Of a DNA stretch of 64,000 nucleotides, positions 17,187-24,950 are shown piece after piece (the first letter of the stretch is position 1; each line of letters begins with the position of its first letter). The stretch comes from Spirochaetae bacterium HGW-Spirochaetae-3 (lineage in GTDB: Bacteria; Spirochaetota; Spirochaetia; Treponematales; UBA12059), in the NCBI GenBank assembly GCA_002839315.1, contig PGXV01000004.1, forward strand, positions 162,787 to 226,786, given 5' to 3'. Position numbers and translations under genes: made by a program. The notes beneath the pieces are model-generated. The model was not told the origin of the DNA. It searched no databases and saw only the letters and a list, made by a program, of their open reading frames with translations.

Positions 17187-17903
17187 CTACTTTACCATCG
17201 CGGTCCAGAGCACCGACGAGCACATGCTCAGGATGAGGCTGAAGGCAAGGATGAAGTTTCCTAGCCAGGCCAGCCTGAATTTCTTGGCGACGAAGGCCAG
17301 GAACAGCGTCAGGACGATGCTGGTGACGAAGGTGGCCACGGCTACGACGCCCTGCCCGAAGAAGGGCACCACGAAGACGGCGAGCACGGCGAAGAACAGT
17401 ACGCCTATGGCGACGACGCCGAAATCGCCGGCCTTGGCCTTGAGCCTTACCGCGAGGGAATCCACCTTCTTTATGAATATGATGTCGAGGATTATCGCGC
17501 CGGCTAGCCCGCCCGTCATGGCGTACATGATAGCTCCGAGCGGCTCAGCCCCGGCCTTGGCCGCGTCCGCGAGCTTAGCGAACCCGAGCGCGCTCGTCGC
17601 CATGTTCGCGGCCATCAGCTCGTAGCTGACGCTTCCGATGACGGACAGCCTGAACCACGGCCACGCTATCCCGAGGCTCGGCGCCATGGCCGCGAGGCCG
17701 AGGGCCACCGCTATGGAAGGGGCTAAGGTGAATACCGCTGACGACTTTATCGTATCGGATATCACCTTCCTGTCTATGCCGAGTTCCCTCGCGCGCTTGA
17801 GGGACATCCTCATGAACAGCGCGCACTGGACCATGACGTACGCGATGCCCGCTCCGACGAGTACGAAGAGCAAGCTTCCGTTGGCTACATCGAAGAATTC
17901 CAC
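17187..17903 (-). CDS. DUF5058 family membrane protein
   Basis: 238 residues with about seven membrane helices. The opening MEFFDVANGSLLFVLVGAGIAYVMVQC, split by a helix of charged residues (MSLKRARELGIDRKVISDTIKSSAVFTLAPSIAVALGLAAM), is what I recognise as the DUF5058 type. Such proteins are commonly next to M20 amidohydrolases, as here. Transport of a peptide or an amide conjugate is a reasonable guess, without direct motif evidence. Confidence 0.75.
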   Translation of the reverse strand: MEFFDVANGSLLFVLVGAGIAYVMVQCALFMRMSLKRARELGIDRKVISDTIKSSAVFTLAPSIAVALGLAAMAPSLGIAWPWFRLSVIGSVSYELMAANMATSALGFAKLADAAKAGAEPLGAIMYAMTGGLAGAIILDIIFIKKVDSLAVRLKAKAGDFGVVAIGVLFFAVLAVFVVPFFGQGVVAVATFVTSIVLTLFLAFVAKKFRLAWLGNFILAFSLILSMCSSVLWTAMVK

Positions 17904-17930
17904 GTTTGCCTCCTTGGGACCGATAGACTA

Positions 17931-19382
17931 TCAGGCGTTACCGCTACGCATCGCCTCGAGGACGTCCTCGGGGCCGATCGTCTCGGGGATGGGACAGGAA
18001 TACGGACCTACCTTGGCGGCGTGCTCCGCCTTTGCGCGCGATGCGATATCGGGTCGGCTGAATACCTCTACCGCGGCCAGGCCCAGAGCCCGCCCCGCGG
18101 CGAGCATGCCGGCATGGCCTATGGGCGAGCCGGCCTGAGCGGTATTCTGCCACGAGTGCGCCTGAGTACCTATGGCCGCCGTCGCGTAGACGATCTGCCC
18201 CGTCGGTATGACCTGGCTCACGTCGCCCACGTCCGTTGAACCCGGGAGGCAGACGTCTCCGCGGAAGAGCGGCGCGACGACAGCGTCGAGGGGGTCCCGG
18301 CCGATAGCCGCGAGTACGGCGTCGCCCTGGATCGCCCGTATCTGGCCGAGCGCCGACGCCAGTTCCGCTTCGGTCAGGGTGGCGCGGAACTTGCCGGCCA
18401 GCTCGCGGTCCGCGTCTCCGAACGCGGGTCCGCCGGTCTCCTCCATGCACGCCTGCAGGAGCTCGCCGAGGACGAGGTTCGGGACGTAATCGGATAGCCC
18501 CTGGGAGAAGGCTATCTCCAGCCCGGTACCCGTCATCAGCGCGGCTCCCCGGGCCACGTCGCAGAGCCGCTCGTAGACCTCGCGGGCCTGGTCCATGCGC
18601 GGCGCGCGGCAGTAGTAGAACGACTCCGCCGAGGCCTGAACCACGTTGGGGGCCCTGCCGCCTGGGTTCGTGATGGCGTAATGGAACCGTACCTCCGGCG
18701 AGACGTGCTCCCGGAGGTAGTTGGCCCCGACGTTCATGAGCTCCACGGCGTCAAGGGCGCTACGGCCGAGATGGGGCGCCGCCGCGGCGTGGGAAGCCTT
18801 CCCCTCGAACCTGAAGTAGACGGATAGGTTAGCCAGCGTCCGCGCCTGCCAAACGGAATTGATGTCGCTCGGATGCCAGGTCAAGGCGAGGTCCACGTCG
18901 TCGAAGGCTCCCGCCCGGGTCATGAACGTCTTCCCGCAGCCGAATTCCTCGCCCGGGCAACCGTAGTATCGGATAGTGCCGGCGGTACCGGATCGCGCGA
19001 GGAAGTCCTTGGCCGCCACGGCGGCCGCCAGGGACCCGACCCCAAGGAGATTGTGCCCGCAGCCATGGCCGTTGCCCATGGGGGACGTCGCCTTCTGCTC
19101 GGGGCTCGCGGCTTCCTGAGACATGGAGGGTAGCGCGTCGTATTCGCCTAGCAGGGCCACGACGGGCCCTCCGGAACCGTAGCTCGCGACGAAGGCCATT
19201 TCCATCCCCGCGATTCCGCGCTCGACGGCGAAGCCTTCCGATTCCAACGCGGCGGCCAACGCCATAGACGATTCCCGCTCTTCGAAGCCCGTCTCGGCGA
19301 ATCCCCATATCTTGTCGCTGAGCCTCGCGAGCGCCGGCCCGTTCCTTCCTACGCTCTCGCGGACGATCCCGTGCTTATCCAT
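17931..19382 (-). CDS. M20-family amidohydrolase, AbgB-like (p-aminobenzoyl-glutamate hydrolase type)
   Basis: 483 residues, close to AbgB. It would hydrolyse an amide bond using two metal ions. Metal-site motifs are visible: GNGHGCGHNLLG near residue 105, YYGCPGEEFGCGKTFM (general-base Glu-Glu) near residue 140, and LTWHPSDINS near residue 170. GKASHAAAAPHLGRSALDAVELM marks the dimerisation/lid domain. Length and lack of a signal suggest the cytosolic AbgB type rather than an exported peptidase. It is the first gene of the operon and is divergent from tetR. The exact substrate is unknown; p-aminobenzoyl-glutamate is only one possibility. Confidence 0.85.
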   Translation of the reverse strand: MDKHGIVRESVGRNGPALARLSDKIWGFAETGFEERESSMALAAALESEGFAVERGIAGMEMAFVASYGSGGPVVALLGEYDALPSMSQEAASPEQKATSPMGNGHGCGHNLLGVGSLAAAVAAKDFLARSGTAGTIRYYGCPGEEFGCGKTFMTRAGAFDDVDLALTWHPSDINSVWQARTLANLSVYFRFEGKASHAAAAPHLGRSALDAVELMNVGANYLREHVSPEVRFHYAITNPGGRAPNVVQASAESFYYCRAPRMDQAREVYERLCDVARGAALMTGTGLEIAFSQGLSDYVPNLVLGELLQACMEETGGPAFGDADRELAGKFRATLTEAELASALGQIRAIQGDAVLAAIGRDPLDAVVAPLFRGDVCLPGSTDVGDVSQVIPTGQIVYATAAIGTQAHSWQNTAQAGSPIGHAGMLAAGRALGLAAVEVFSRPDIASRAKAEHAAKVGPYSCPIPETIGPEDVLEAMRSGNA

Positions 19383-19420
19383 GCGACCACGCCTCCCGTA
19401 CCTCTCTGGCGGCCTCTCGA

Positions 19421-19449
19421 TTGACAGCGAAGGCCGAGCGAAGGATACT
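19421..19449 (+). promoter_or_regulatory. Promoter of the tetR gene
   Basis: TTGACA (19421-19426), 17-bp spacer, GATACT (19444-19449). The operator palindrome begins about 12 bp after the expected start point. Confidence 0.6.
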
Positions 19450-19467
19450 TTCCCCCGAATGCCGTTA

Positions 19468-19499
19468 CTTGTAATTTAAACACATGTCTAAATTACAAG
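19468..19499. promoter_or_regulatory. Operator palindrome between divergent promoters
   Basis: A perfect 11-bp inverted repeat, CTTGTAATTTA (19468-19478) and TAAATTACAAG (19489-19499), with a 10-bp spacer. It overlaps the expected start of the amidohydrolase operon (near 19496) and follows the tetR start, so one bound TetR could control both directions. The total length of 32 bp is somewhat larger than a minimal TetR site. Confidence 0.7.
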
Positions 19500-19502
19500 C
19501 CG

Positions 19503-19531
19503 ATTGTACGACCGCGTTAGTATGCTGTCAA
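19503..19531 (-). promoter_or_regulatory. Promoter of the amidohydrolase/DUF5058 operon
   Basis: On the minus strand TTGACA (19526-19531), 17-bp spacer, TACAAT (19503-19508). Expected start near 19496, inside the operator palindrome. Confidence 0.65.
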
Positions 19532-19591
19532 ATGAATTCAGACACGCGTTGATTTTGAGATTGCCGATACGAACGGTACGGGGGGGGCGCT

Positions 19592-20266
19592 ATGGCGTAT
19601 AAGAAGAGCGGGGATACCCGCGATCGAATACTGAAGGCCGCGGCCAGGCTTTTCGCCGAGAGAGGCTATTATCAAACGGGCATCGGCGATATCGCCACGG
19701 AGGCCGGGATAGGCAGGGCTTCGTTCTATTATTACTTCGAGGATAAGGAGAAGGCGGCCAGGGCCGTATTCGATTCGTACGCCGATCTCATATACGCAGC
19801 CGCCGACAGGGTATTCGCGAGTCAATCGGCGGGCTCTGAAGCCGCCGAGGGCCTGAATCCCGTCATCCTCGGCATTTTCGTCGAGTACATCCTGCTATTC
19901 CGGTTCATTGCCCTCAACAAGGCCACGCACGCGGTCTATTACGACCTCGTTAACTTCGCCGATTACGATCTCGCCAATATAGATCGCCTCAAGCGCACGA
20001 CGTACAAGGATACGAGACGCCTGGCCGCGGAATACGGCAAGGAACTATCGGACGACGAGCTCGTAGCCTTCATCGTGACGACCAATGCCGAAGCCAAGTC
20101 CATCTTCAAGGCGATCGTGAACGGCATACTCGGATTCAGCCTCTTCGAGGCGACGGATTACTTCTTCCGGCACGCCGTCCTGCCGGAAATACCCGTGCCG
20201 GAGAAGGAGTATCGGGCGTCGCTGGCCAAGGCCTTCGAGCTCTGCGAAGGAATAACCATCGCCTGA
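19592..20266 (+). CDS. TetR-family transcriptional regulator
   Basis: 224 residues. The N-terminal helix-turn-helix is textbook TetR: TRDRILKAAARLFAERGYYQTGIGDIATEAGIGRASFYYYFEDKEKAARAVF in order, residues 6-57. The C-terminal ligand-binding part is unassigned. A G-rich SD (GGGGGG) precedes the ATG. It is divergent from the amidohydrolase operon with a palindrome between them, so it most likely represses that operon and itself. Confidence 0.9.
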   Translation: MAYKKSGDTRDRILKAAARLFAERGYYQTGIGDIATEAGIGRASFYYYFEDKEKAARAVFDSYADLIYAAADRVFASQSAGSEAAEGLNPVILGIFVEYILLFRFIALNKATHAVYYDLVNFADYDLANIDRLKRTTYKDTRRLAAEYGKELSDDELVAFIVTTNAEAKSIFKAIVNGILGFSLFEATDYFFRHAVLPEIPVPEKEYRASLAKAFELCEGITIA

Positions 20267-20276
20267 CCCGAAGGCG

Positions 20277-20969
20277 CTAGGGTTCGACGACCTCGATCGA
20301 GTATCCGGCGGACGCCGCGATAGCGTCGTGGAACGCGTCGATGATCGATTCGTGGAAACCGCCGTAGAGCCGCCTGTCGCGAAAATCGTCGCCGCTCCGG
20401 TACCAGGTACTGTGCTGTATCGTGGTGTATCTACGACCGGACGAATCGACCGCGGAGGAGAATCCGATGCGCTGCATGCCATTCGACTTGTTCTCGGCGA
20501 GGTAGACGAATCCTATGACGGCGGCCGCACGGTCAATCTCGGTGACGCGAAACGCGACGGGCAGGCGATAGAAGCCTGCGATCTCAAGTTCGAGCACCAT
20601 GACCTGTCCGACCGCGAACGGCGGGACGACGTCGTCGCCGGCGCGGTATAGGGCGTCGCCGGCAGGATCCCATACGAGGCCGAAACCGGTCTTGTCGGTA
20701 CGCCAGGCTAGCCGGGGATCGATGGAGACGTACAGGTTCCATAGCTCGTCCAGGGGGGCGCCCACTACGTAGAACCGGTCGTGCCGGTAGTATCGGTCGA
20801 GGTCGGAGAGATCGCTCTGCTCGTAGGCCGAGAGATCCCAGCCGTGATCGTCGAGGAAGCGGCGGACGGTCCGCGGGACGCCGCCATGGGCGGACGCGGG
20901 CGAGCTAGCGCAGCCCAGGACCGTCGAGACGATCAGGGCGATCGCGATACAGGAGCCTTTTCGCATCAT
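20277..20969 (-). CDS. Lipoprotein of unknown function, possibly SRPBCC-like
   Basis: 230 residues from the first of two tandem ATGs at 20969. The signal ends in the lipobox STVLGC, so the mature protein would be lipid-anchored. The mature body (FYVVGAPLDELWNLYVSIDP, then VGQVMVLELEIAGFYRLPVAFRVTEIDRAAAVIGFVY) alternates strands in a way that recalls START/SRPBCC or DUF1990 folds. This is a weak guess. The longer frame upstream would overlap the sugar phosphorylase gene and lacks a signal peptide at its start. Confidence 0.65.
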   Translation of the reverse strand: MMRKGSCIAIALIVSTVLGCASSPASAHGGVPRTVRRFLDDHGWDLSAYEQSDLSDLDRYYRHDRFYVVGAPLDELWNLYVSIDPRLAWRTDKTGFGLVWDPAGDALYRAGDDVVPPFAVGQVMVLELEIAGFYRLPVAFRVTEIDRAAAVIGFVYLAENKSNGMQRIGFSSAVDSSGRRYTTIQHSTWYRSGDDFRDRRLYGGFHESIIDAFHDAIAASAGYSIEVVEP

Positions 20970-21043
20970 GCCGCGCCTTTCGTCCCGTGTCCGCCCCTCG
21001 GACGCCGGGCAGGGCGGAAGAGTACTGTCGTCGCCACGAGCCT

Positions 21044-22765
21044 TCAGCGCTCCAACCACAGCACGCCGTAGCCGTCCATGCTCAATCCTCTTTCGGAAGG
21101 GTCAAGCTCGACGACCCGGCCGCGCACCGGGTCGACGGCCCTGTCCTTGCCCAGCCAGCCGTCCGGCGGCGCAGCGCGGCACGGCTCATGCGAGCAGTTG
21201 ACGAGTACGAGCACGGCGTCGGACCCGCTCCCGCGCTCCACGGCGAAGACGGCCCCGGACGCGGGATACGCGCGCCTGGGCGATGACGGGGCGAAGGCCG
21301 GCCGTTTCGCCCGCTCTCGCAGGAGCGACGCCATCCCGGAAAGGGAGATCGAGCGCATCGATCCCGGATCGTCCAACGCCGACTCGAGCTCGGTCAGCAA
21401 GGGGCGCTCGCGGTTGATGGCGCGATTGTAGCCGAGGCGCTCGGGCCCCGCCTTCCAGCTACGGGAACCGACGGCGGAATGGAAGTACACCGCGGGCACG
21501 CCGTCCATCGCGCAGGCTACCGCGTAGCTGGCGACGAGCGCCCTCGAGCGTTCGTCGTCGTCTGCCTCCGGCCTTGCGACGGCGTCGGCCCATGACACGT
21601 TGAGCTCGTACGGCGCCGGGCCCGTCGGCGTGCCCTTATACGATACGAGGCCGCCGCGCTCCTGTACCGCGGCTATCGTCGTATCGAAGTCGTCGACGAG
21701 GCCCCGCGCGGGGGTAACGCCGACGCCGTCGTGCGACGCGAGGAAGTTGAGTAGGACGCCGCCCGGCGGCACGCGAAGGTCGGCGGCCCACCGGGACAGC
21801 GGCCCCGCGTCGCCGGTCGCGAAGGCGTGCAGTACGAGCGGGGGCAGGCTGAAGTTATAGACCATATGCGCCTCGTCGCCTCCGCCGAAATACGACATGT
21901 TCTCGGCGTGGGGCACGTTGGTCTCCGTCAGCACGATCATATCGAGCCCGAGCCCGTCGATAATAGCGCGGATGGCCTTGACGACCGCGTGGGTCTCGGG
22001 AAGGTGCGCGCAACTGGTGCCGTCCTTCTTCCACAGGTAGGCTATCGCGTCCAGCCTGAGCATCCTGGCTCCCCGCTCGGCGTATCCGAGGATCACGTCG
22101 ACGAATTCGGCTAGTACCGCCGGCTCGGAGAAATCGAGGTCGACCTGATCGGCGCTGAACGTGGTCCATAACCCGACCGTCCGGCCGTCGTCCAGGGTCG
22201 CGGGCGTGATGAGCGGATGCGTACGCGGGCGCAGTACCGAGGAAGCGTCGTAGTCGAGCGGCCTCGTCAGGAAGAAGCGGTCGTAGGGTTTCGTGCCGGC
22301 CTTGAACGCCTGGAACCATACGCCTCGGGCGCTGGCGTGGTTGAGTACGAGGTCGAACGCCAGGCGCCTGCCCCTTCCTATGGCTTCCACGTCGTCCCAG
22401 GTGCCGAGCGCCTTGTCGACGGCACGGTAATCCATCACCGAGAAGCCGTCGTCAGACGAGTACGGGAAAAAAGGCAGGATATGGAGATAGCTGAACAGCC
22501 CCGGCAATCGCTCGTCCAGGAAGCCGCCGAGCCTCGCCAGGCCCGACCGGACGTCGCCCGGCCCAGGGGCGATCATATCGCCGTAGGATATCAACAGGGC
22601 GTCTTTCTCGGTGAACCCCCTCTTGCCGGCGGACTGAGCCGGACGCCGTCTCGCCAGGACCTCTCCGATAAGGCGGCTAGCCTCGCCCTTACGGTTTCCA
22701 TACAGGAACGCCAATAAATCCTCGAGTTTCCGCCCTTTATCTCCCATTATTCCGATCGTTTCCAT
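21044..22765 (-). CDS. GH13 sugar phosphorylase (sucrose/glucosylglycerate phosphorylase type)
   Basis: 573 residues. It would cleave a glucoside with phosphate to give glucose 1-phosphate. The glycosidase barrel is shown by LHILPFFPYSSDDGFSVMDY near residue 90, LAFDLVLNHAS, then the catalytic Asp in RLDAIAYLWKKDGT, the acid/base Glu in VLTETNVPH and the third acid in NFLASHDGVG. These replace the alpha-amylase versions in the way seen in sucrose-phosphorylase-like enzymes. The acceptor (sucrose, glucosylglycerate or another) cannot be told by eye. The ATG at 22765 has no SD and a TATACT 6 nt upstream, so it is probably leaderless; an in-frame ATG at 22747 is an alternative. Confidence 0.88.
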   Translation of the reverse strand: METIGIMGDKGRKLEDLLAFLYGNRKGEASRLIGEVLARRRPAQSAGKRGFTEKDALLISYGDMIAPGPGDVRSGLARLGGFLDERLPGLFSYLHILPFFPYSSDDGFSVMDYRAVDKALGTWDDVEAIGRGRRLAFDLVLNHASARGVWFQAFKAGTKPYDRFFLTRPLDYDASSVLRPRTHPLITPATLDDGRTVGLWTTFSADQVDLDFSEPAVLAEFVDVILGYAERGARMLRLDAIAYLWKKDGTSCAHLPETHAVVKAIRAIIDGLGLDMIVLTETNVPHAENMSYFGGGDEAHMVYNFSLPPLVLHAFATGDAGPLSRWAADLRVPPGGVLLNFLASHDGVGVTPARGLVDDFDTTIAAVQERGGLVSYKGTPTGPAPYELNVSWADAVARPEADDDERSRALVASYAVACAMDGVPAVYFHSAVGSRSWKAGPERLGYNRAINRERPLLTELESALDDPGSMRSISLSGMASLLRERAKRPAFAPSSPRRAYPASGAVFAVERGSGSDAVLVLVNCSHEPCRAAPPDGWLGKDRAVDPVRGRVVELDPSERGLSMDGYGVLWLER

Positions 22766-22771
22766 ATACTT

Positions 22772-22801
22772 AGTATACGGGCGTATCCTCCCAGAGCGCA
22801 A
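22772..22801 (-). promoter_or_regulatory. Promoter of the sugar phosphorylase gene, leaderless geometry
   Basis: On the minus strand TTGCGC (22796-22801), 18-bp spacer, TATACT (22772-22777), then 6 nt to ATG. Confidence 0.55.
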
Positions 22802-22835
22802 TGGTCGCTATATTATCTTTTTTATATATATCATA

Positions 22836-22864
22836 TTGACATTATATATAGTTTCTCATATATT
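22836..22864 (+). promoter_or_regulatory. Strong promoter of the CoA-disulfide-reductase-like gene
   Basis: TTGACA (22836-22841), 17-bp spacer, TATATT (22859-22864) in an AT-rich island, followed by AAAAGGAGG and ATG at 22889. Confidence 0.8.
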
Positions 22865-22888
22865 TACGCTATCCAAAAGGAGGCCAGC

Positions 22889-24547
22889 ATGGAGCAGGGA
22901 AAAAAAATCGTAGTGATAGGCGGTGTCGCCGCCGGAGCCACCGCCGCGGCGAGGGCCAAGCGCCTGGACGCGAACGCCAAAATAACGATTATCGAAGGCG
23001 GACGGTACGTATCGTTCGCCAACTGCGGCCTACCGTACTTCGTATCCCGCGATATAGACAAGCGAAGCGCGCTTATCCTGCAGACTCCCGAGGGATTCAT
23101 GGCACGGTACGGCGTAGAGGTCCTCCTCGAAACCAAGGCGGTATCGATAGACAGAGCGTCCAAGACCGTCTCCGTCGTCGGACCAGCCGGCTCCGCTAAG
23201 GTCCCCTACGACTCGCTTATACTCGCTCAGGGCGGAACGCCGTTCATGCCGCCGATTGCCGGCTCCGACGCGGACCATGTATTCCGCCTCTGGACGATTC
23301 CCGATATGGACGCCATTCACAAGTACATAAACGAGAGCGCCCCCAAATCCGCTCTGGTGATCGGGGGCGGCTTCATCGGACTAGAAGCCGCGGAAGCCTT
23401 CGTTGCCCGCGGACTCGCTACGACCATCGTCGAGCTCACCGCGCACGTGATGCCCCCCGCCGACGCCGAGTTCGGCGAGATGATAGGCCGGGCGTTCAAG
23501 GCCGCCGGCGCTTCGGTCGTTACCGGAAGGTCGGCCAAGGCCGTCCGCCCGGGCGTCGTTACGCTCGACGACGGCTCGGAGGTTCCCGCCGACATCGTCC
23601 TCGTGTCAGCGGGCGTCAAGCCGAACGTAGAGCTGGCGAAATCCGCCGGCCTGGCTATCGGCGTTACCGGCGGGCTGCTCGTCGACGAGTACATGCGTAC
23701 CGACGACCCGGCCATCTGGGCCGCCGGGGACATGGTGGAGATACGGAACCGCGTCTCGGGCAAGGCGACGAGGGTGCCGCTCGCGGGACCGGCCAACAGG
23801 CAAGGCCGCATCGCGGCGACCAACGCGCTGGGCGGCTCGATGCGCTACTCGGGCGCCACAGGGACGAGCGTATTCAAGGCCGTAGACCAGACCTTCGCGA
23901 TGACCGGGATGTCGGAGAAGGCGGCGCTCTCAGCCGGTCTCGACGCCGCGGCCGCCGTCGTGCACCGCTACCACCACGTGAGCTACTACCCCGGCGCCGA
24001 GGAGATGAGCCTCAAGCTTATATACGAGCGCGGTACGGGCCGGCTGCTCGGAGCGCAGGCGTTCGGCAAGGAGGGCGTAGACAAGCGCATAGACGTCGCG
24101 GCCACCGCGATCGCGGGCGGCTTGGGGATCGATGACCTCGCCGAGCTCGATCTGGCCTACGCGCCTCCCTACGGCTCAGCGAACGACCCCGTGAACATGG
24201 CGGCGTTCGCCGCGCAGAACGCCGAATCGGGATACGCTCCGACGGTCTCGGCGACCGAGGCGTGGAAGCTGGCCGTGGAAGGCGCGGCCTCGCTGGTCGA
24301 CCTGCGTACCAACGGCGACCGTCGCAAGAACCCCGTGCCGAGCGCGGTCCACGTGCCGCTCGACGAACTCGACTGGCGCATGGAGGAACTGCCAGCCGGG
24401 CCGCTCCTCCTGCTGTCGCGCGCCGGCTACGAGAGCCACATAGCGCTTCGCAAGCTTATGGGCGGCGGCAGGCCCGACGTCCGCAACGTATCAGGCGGGG
24501 CCCTGAGCCTGGAACTCGTTCCAGGATTCAACCCCGAGACCTTTTAA
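22889..24547 (+). CDS. CoA-disulfide reductase-like flavoprotein with C-terminal rhodanese domain
   Basis: 552 residues. The FAD-binding start is VVIGGVAAGATAAARAKRL. The single active-site Cys of CoA-disulfide reductase/NADH oxidase-type enzymes is in SFANCGLPYF (about residue 48). NAD-binding GGGFIGLEAAEAF is near residue 155. From about residue 455 there is a rhodanese fold (EGAASLVDLRTNGDRRK, then LLLLSRAGYESHIALRKL), but the rhodanese catalytic Cys is Ser here, so this domain cannot form a persulfide in the usual way. A small rhodanese with an intact Cys follows 36 nt later. The likely role is thiol/persulfide or oxygen stress defence. Confidence 0.88.
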   Translation: MEQGKKIVVIGGVAAGATAAARAKRLDANAKITIIEGGRYVSFANCGLPYFVSRDIDKRSALILQTPEGFMARYGVEVLLETKAVSIDRASKTVSVVGPAGSAKVPYDSLILAQGGTPFMPPIAGSDADHVFRLWTIPDMDAIHKYINESAPKSALVIGGGFIGLEAAEAFVARGLATTIVELTAHVMPPADAEFGEMIGRAFKAAGASVVTGRSAKAVRPGVVTLDDGSEVPADIVLVSAGVKPNVELAKSAGLAIGVTGGLLVDEYMRTDDPAIWAAGDMVEIRNRVSGKATRVPLAGPANRQGRIAATNALGGSMRYSGATGTSVFKAVDQTFAMTGMSEKAALSAGLDAAAAVVHRYHHVSYYPGAEEMSLKLIYERGTGRLLGAQAFGKEGVDKRIDVAATAIAGGLGIDDLAELDLAYAPPYGSANDPVNMAAFAAQNAESGYAPTVSATEAWKLAVEGAASLVDLRTNGDRRKNPVPSAVHVPLDELDWRMEELPAGPLLLLSRAGYESHIALRKLMGGGRPDVRNVSGGALSLELVPGFNPETF

Positions 24548-24583
24548 TCCAGACCCGAACGACCTATCACGGAGGTGAATGAA

Positions 24584-24874
24584 ATGGCTGTATCAACGAT
24601 GACCGACCCGATTCTAGAGATGATCAAAGGTGGCGCGAGGATTATCGACGTGCGCTCCCCCGAGGAATTCGAGGACGAACACTACCCCAACGCCGTCAAC
24701 ATCCCGGTCAACCTCATCCAGGCCCGACTATCCGAGCTGGAAGACAAGGCCGCCCCGATCGTGCTGTATTGCGCGTCCGGCTCGAGGAGCGCGTACGCCG
24801 CGAGGATCCTGTCGATGGCCGGCTACAAGAAGGTAGTCAACGCCGGCGGCCTCTACGACATGCCGGGGTATTAA
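24584..24874 (+). CDS. Single-domain rhodanese-like sulfurtransferase
   Basis: 96 residues from ATG at 24584, placed 7 nt after GGAGGT; the GTG at 24575 overlaps that ribosome binding site. The rhodanese motifs are ARIIDVRSPEEFEDEHYPNAVNIPV and the active-site loop VLYCASGSRSAYAARIL with catalytic Cys. It is in one operon with the flavoprotein whose own rhodanese domain lacks Cys, and may supply that domain's missing sulfur-transfer step. Confidence 0.9.
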   Translation: MAVSTMTDPILEMIKGGARIIDVRSPEEFEDEHYPNAVNIPVNLIQARLSELEDKAAPIVLYCASGSRSAYAARILSMAGYKKVVNAGGLYDMPGY

Positions 24875-24883
24875 GAAAACAAC

Positions 24884-24933
24884 GTGTGAGCGTGAGCGTG
24901 AGTGAAGATACCGTATCTCGCTCACGCTCACAC
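24884..24933. repeat. Long palindrome, possible bidirectional terminator, sharing its core with 5246-5286
   Basis: 15-bp perfect arms (GTGTGAGCGTGAGCG and its complement) at 24884-24898 and 24919-24933 enclose a nested AGATA-CCG-TATCT hairpin. The left arm is built of tandem GTGAGC units. It lies between convergent genes (rhodanese and ftcD) and has no T-tract. The core matches AAGATA-GCG-TATCT at 5264-5277. Confidence 0.6.
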
Positions 24934-24950
24934 CGACAACTCACGCTTCC

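Noticed and set aside
24884-24933. CRISPR-like or tandem repeat array suggested by GTGAGC units
   Set aside because: Only two or three short units, part of a palindrome, with no spacers and no cas genes.
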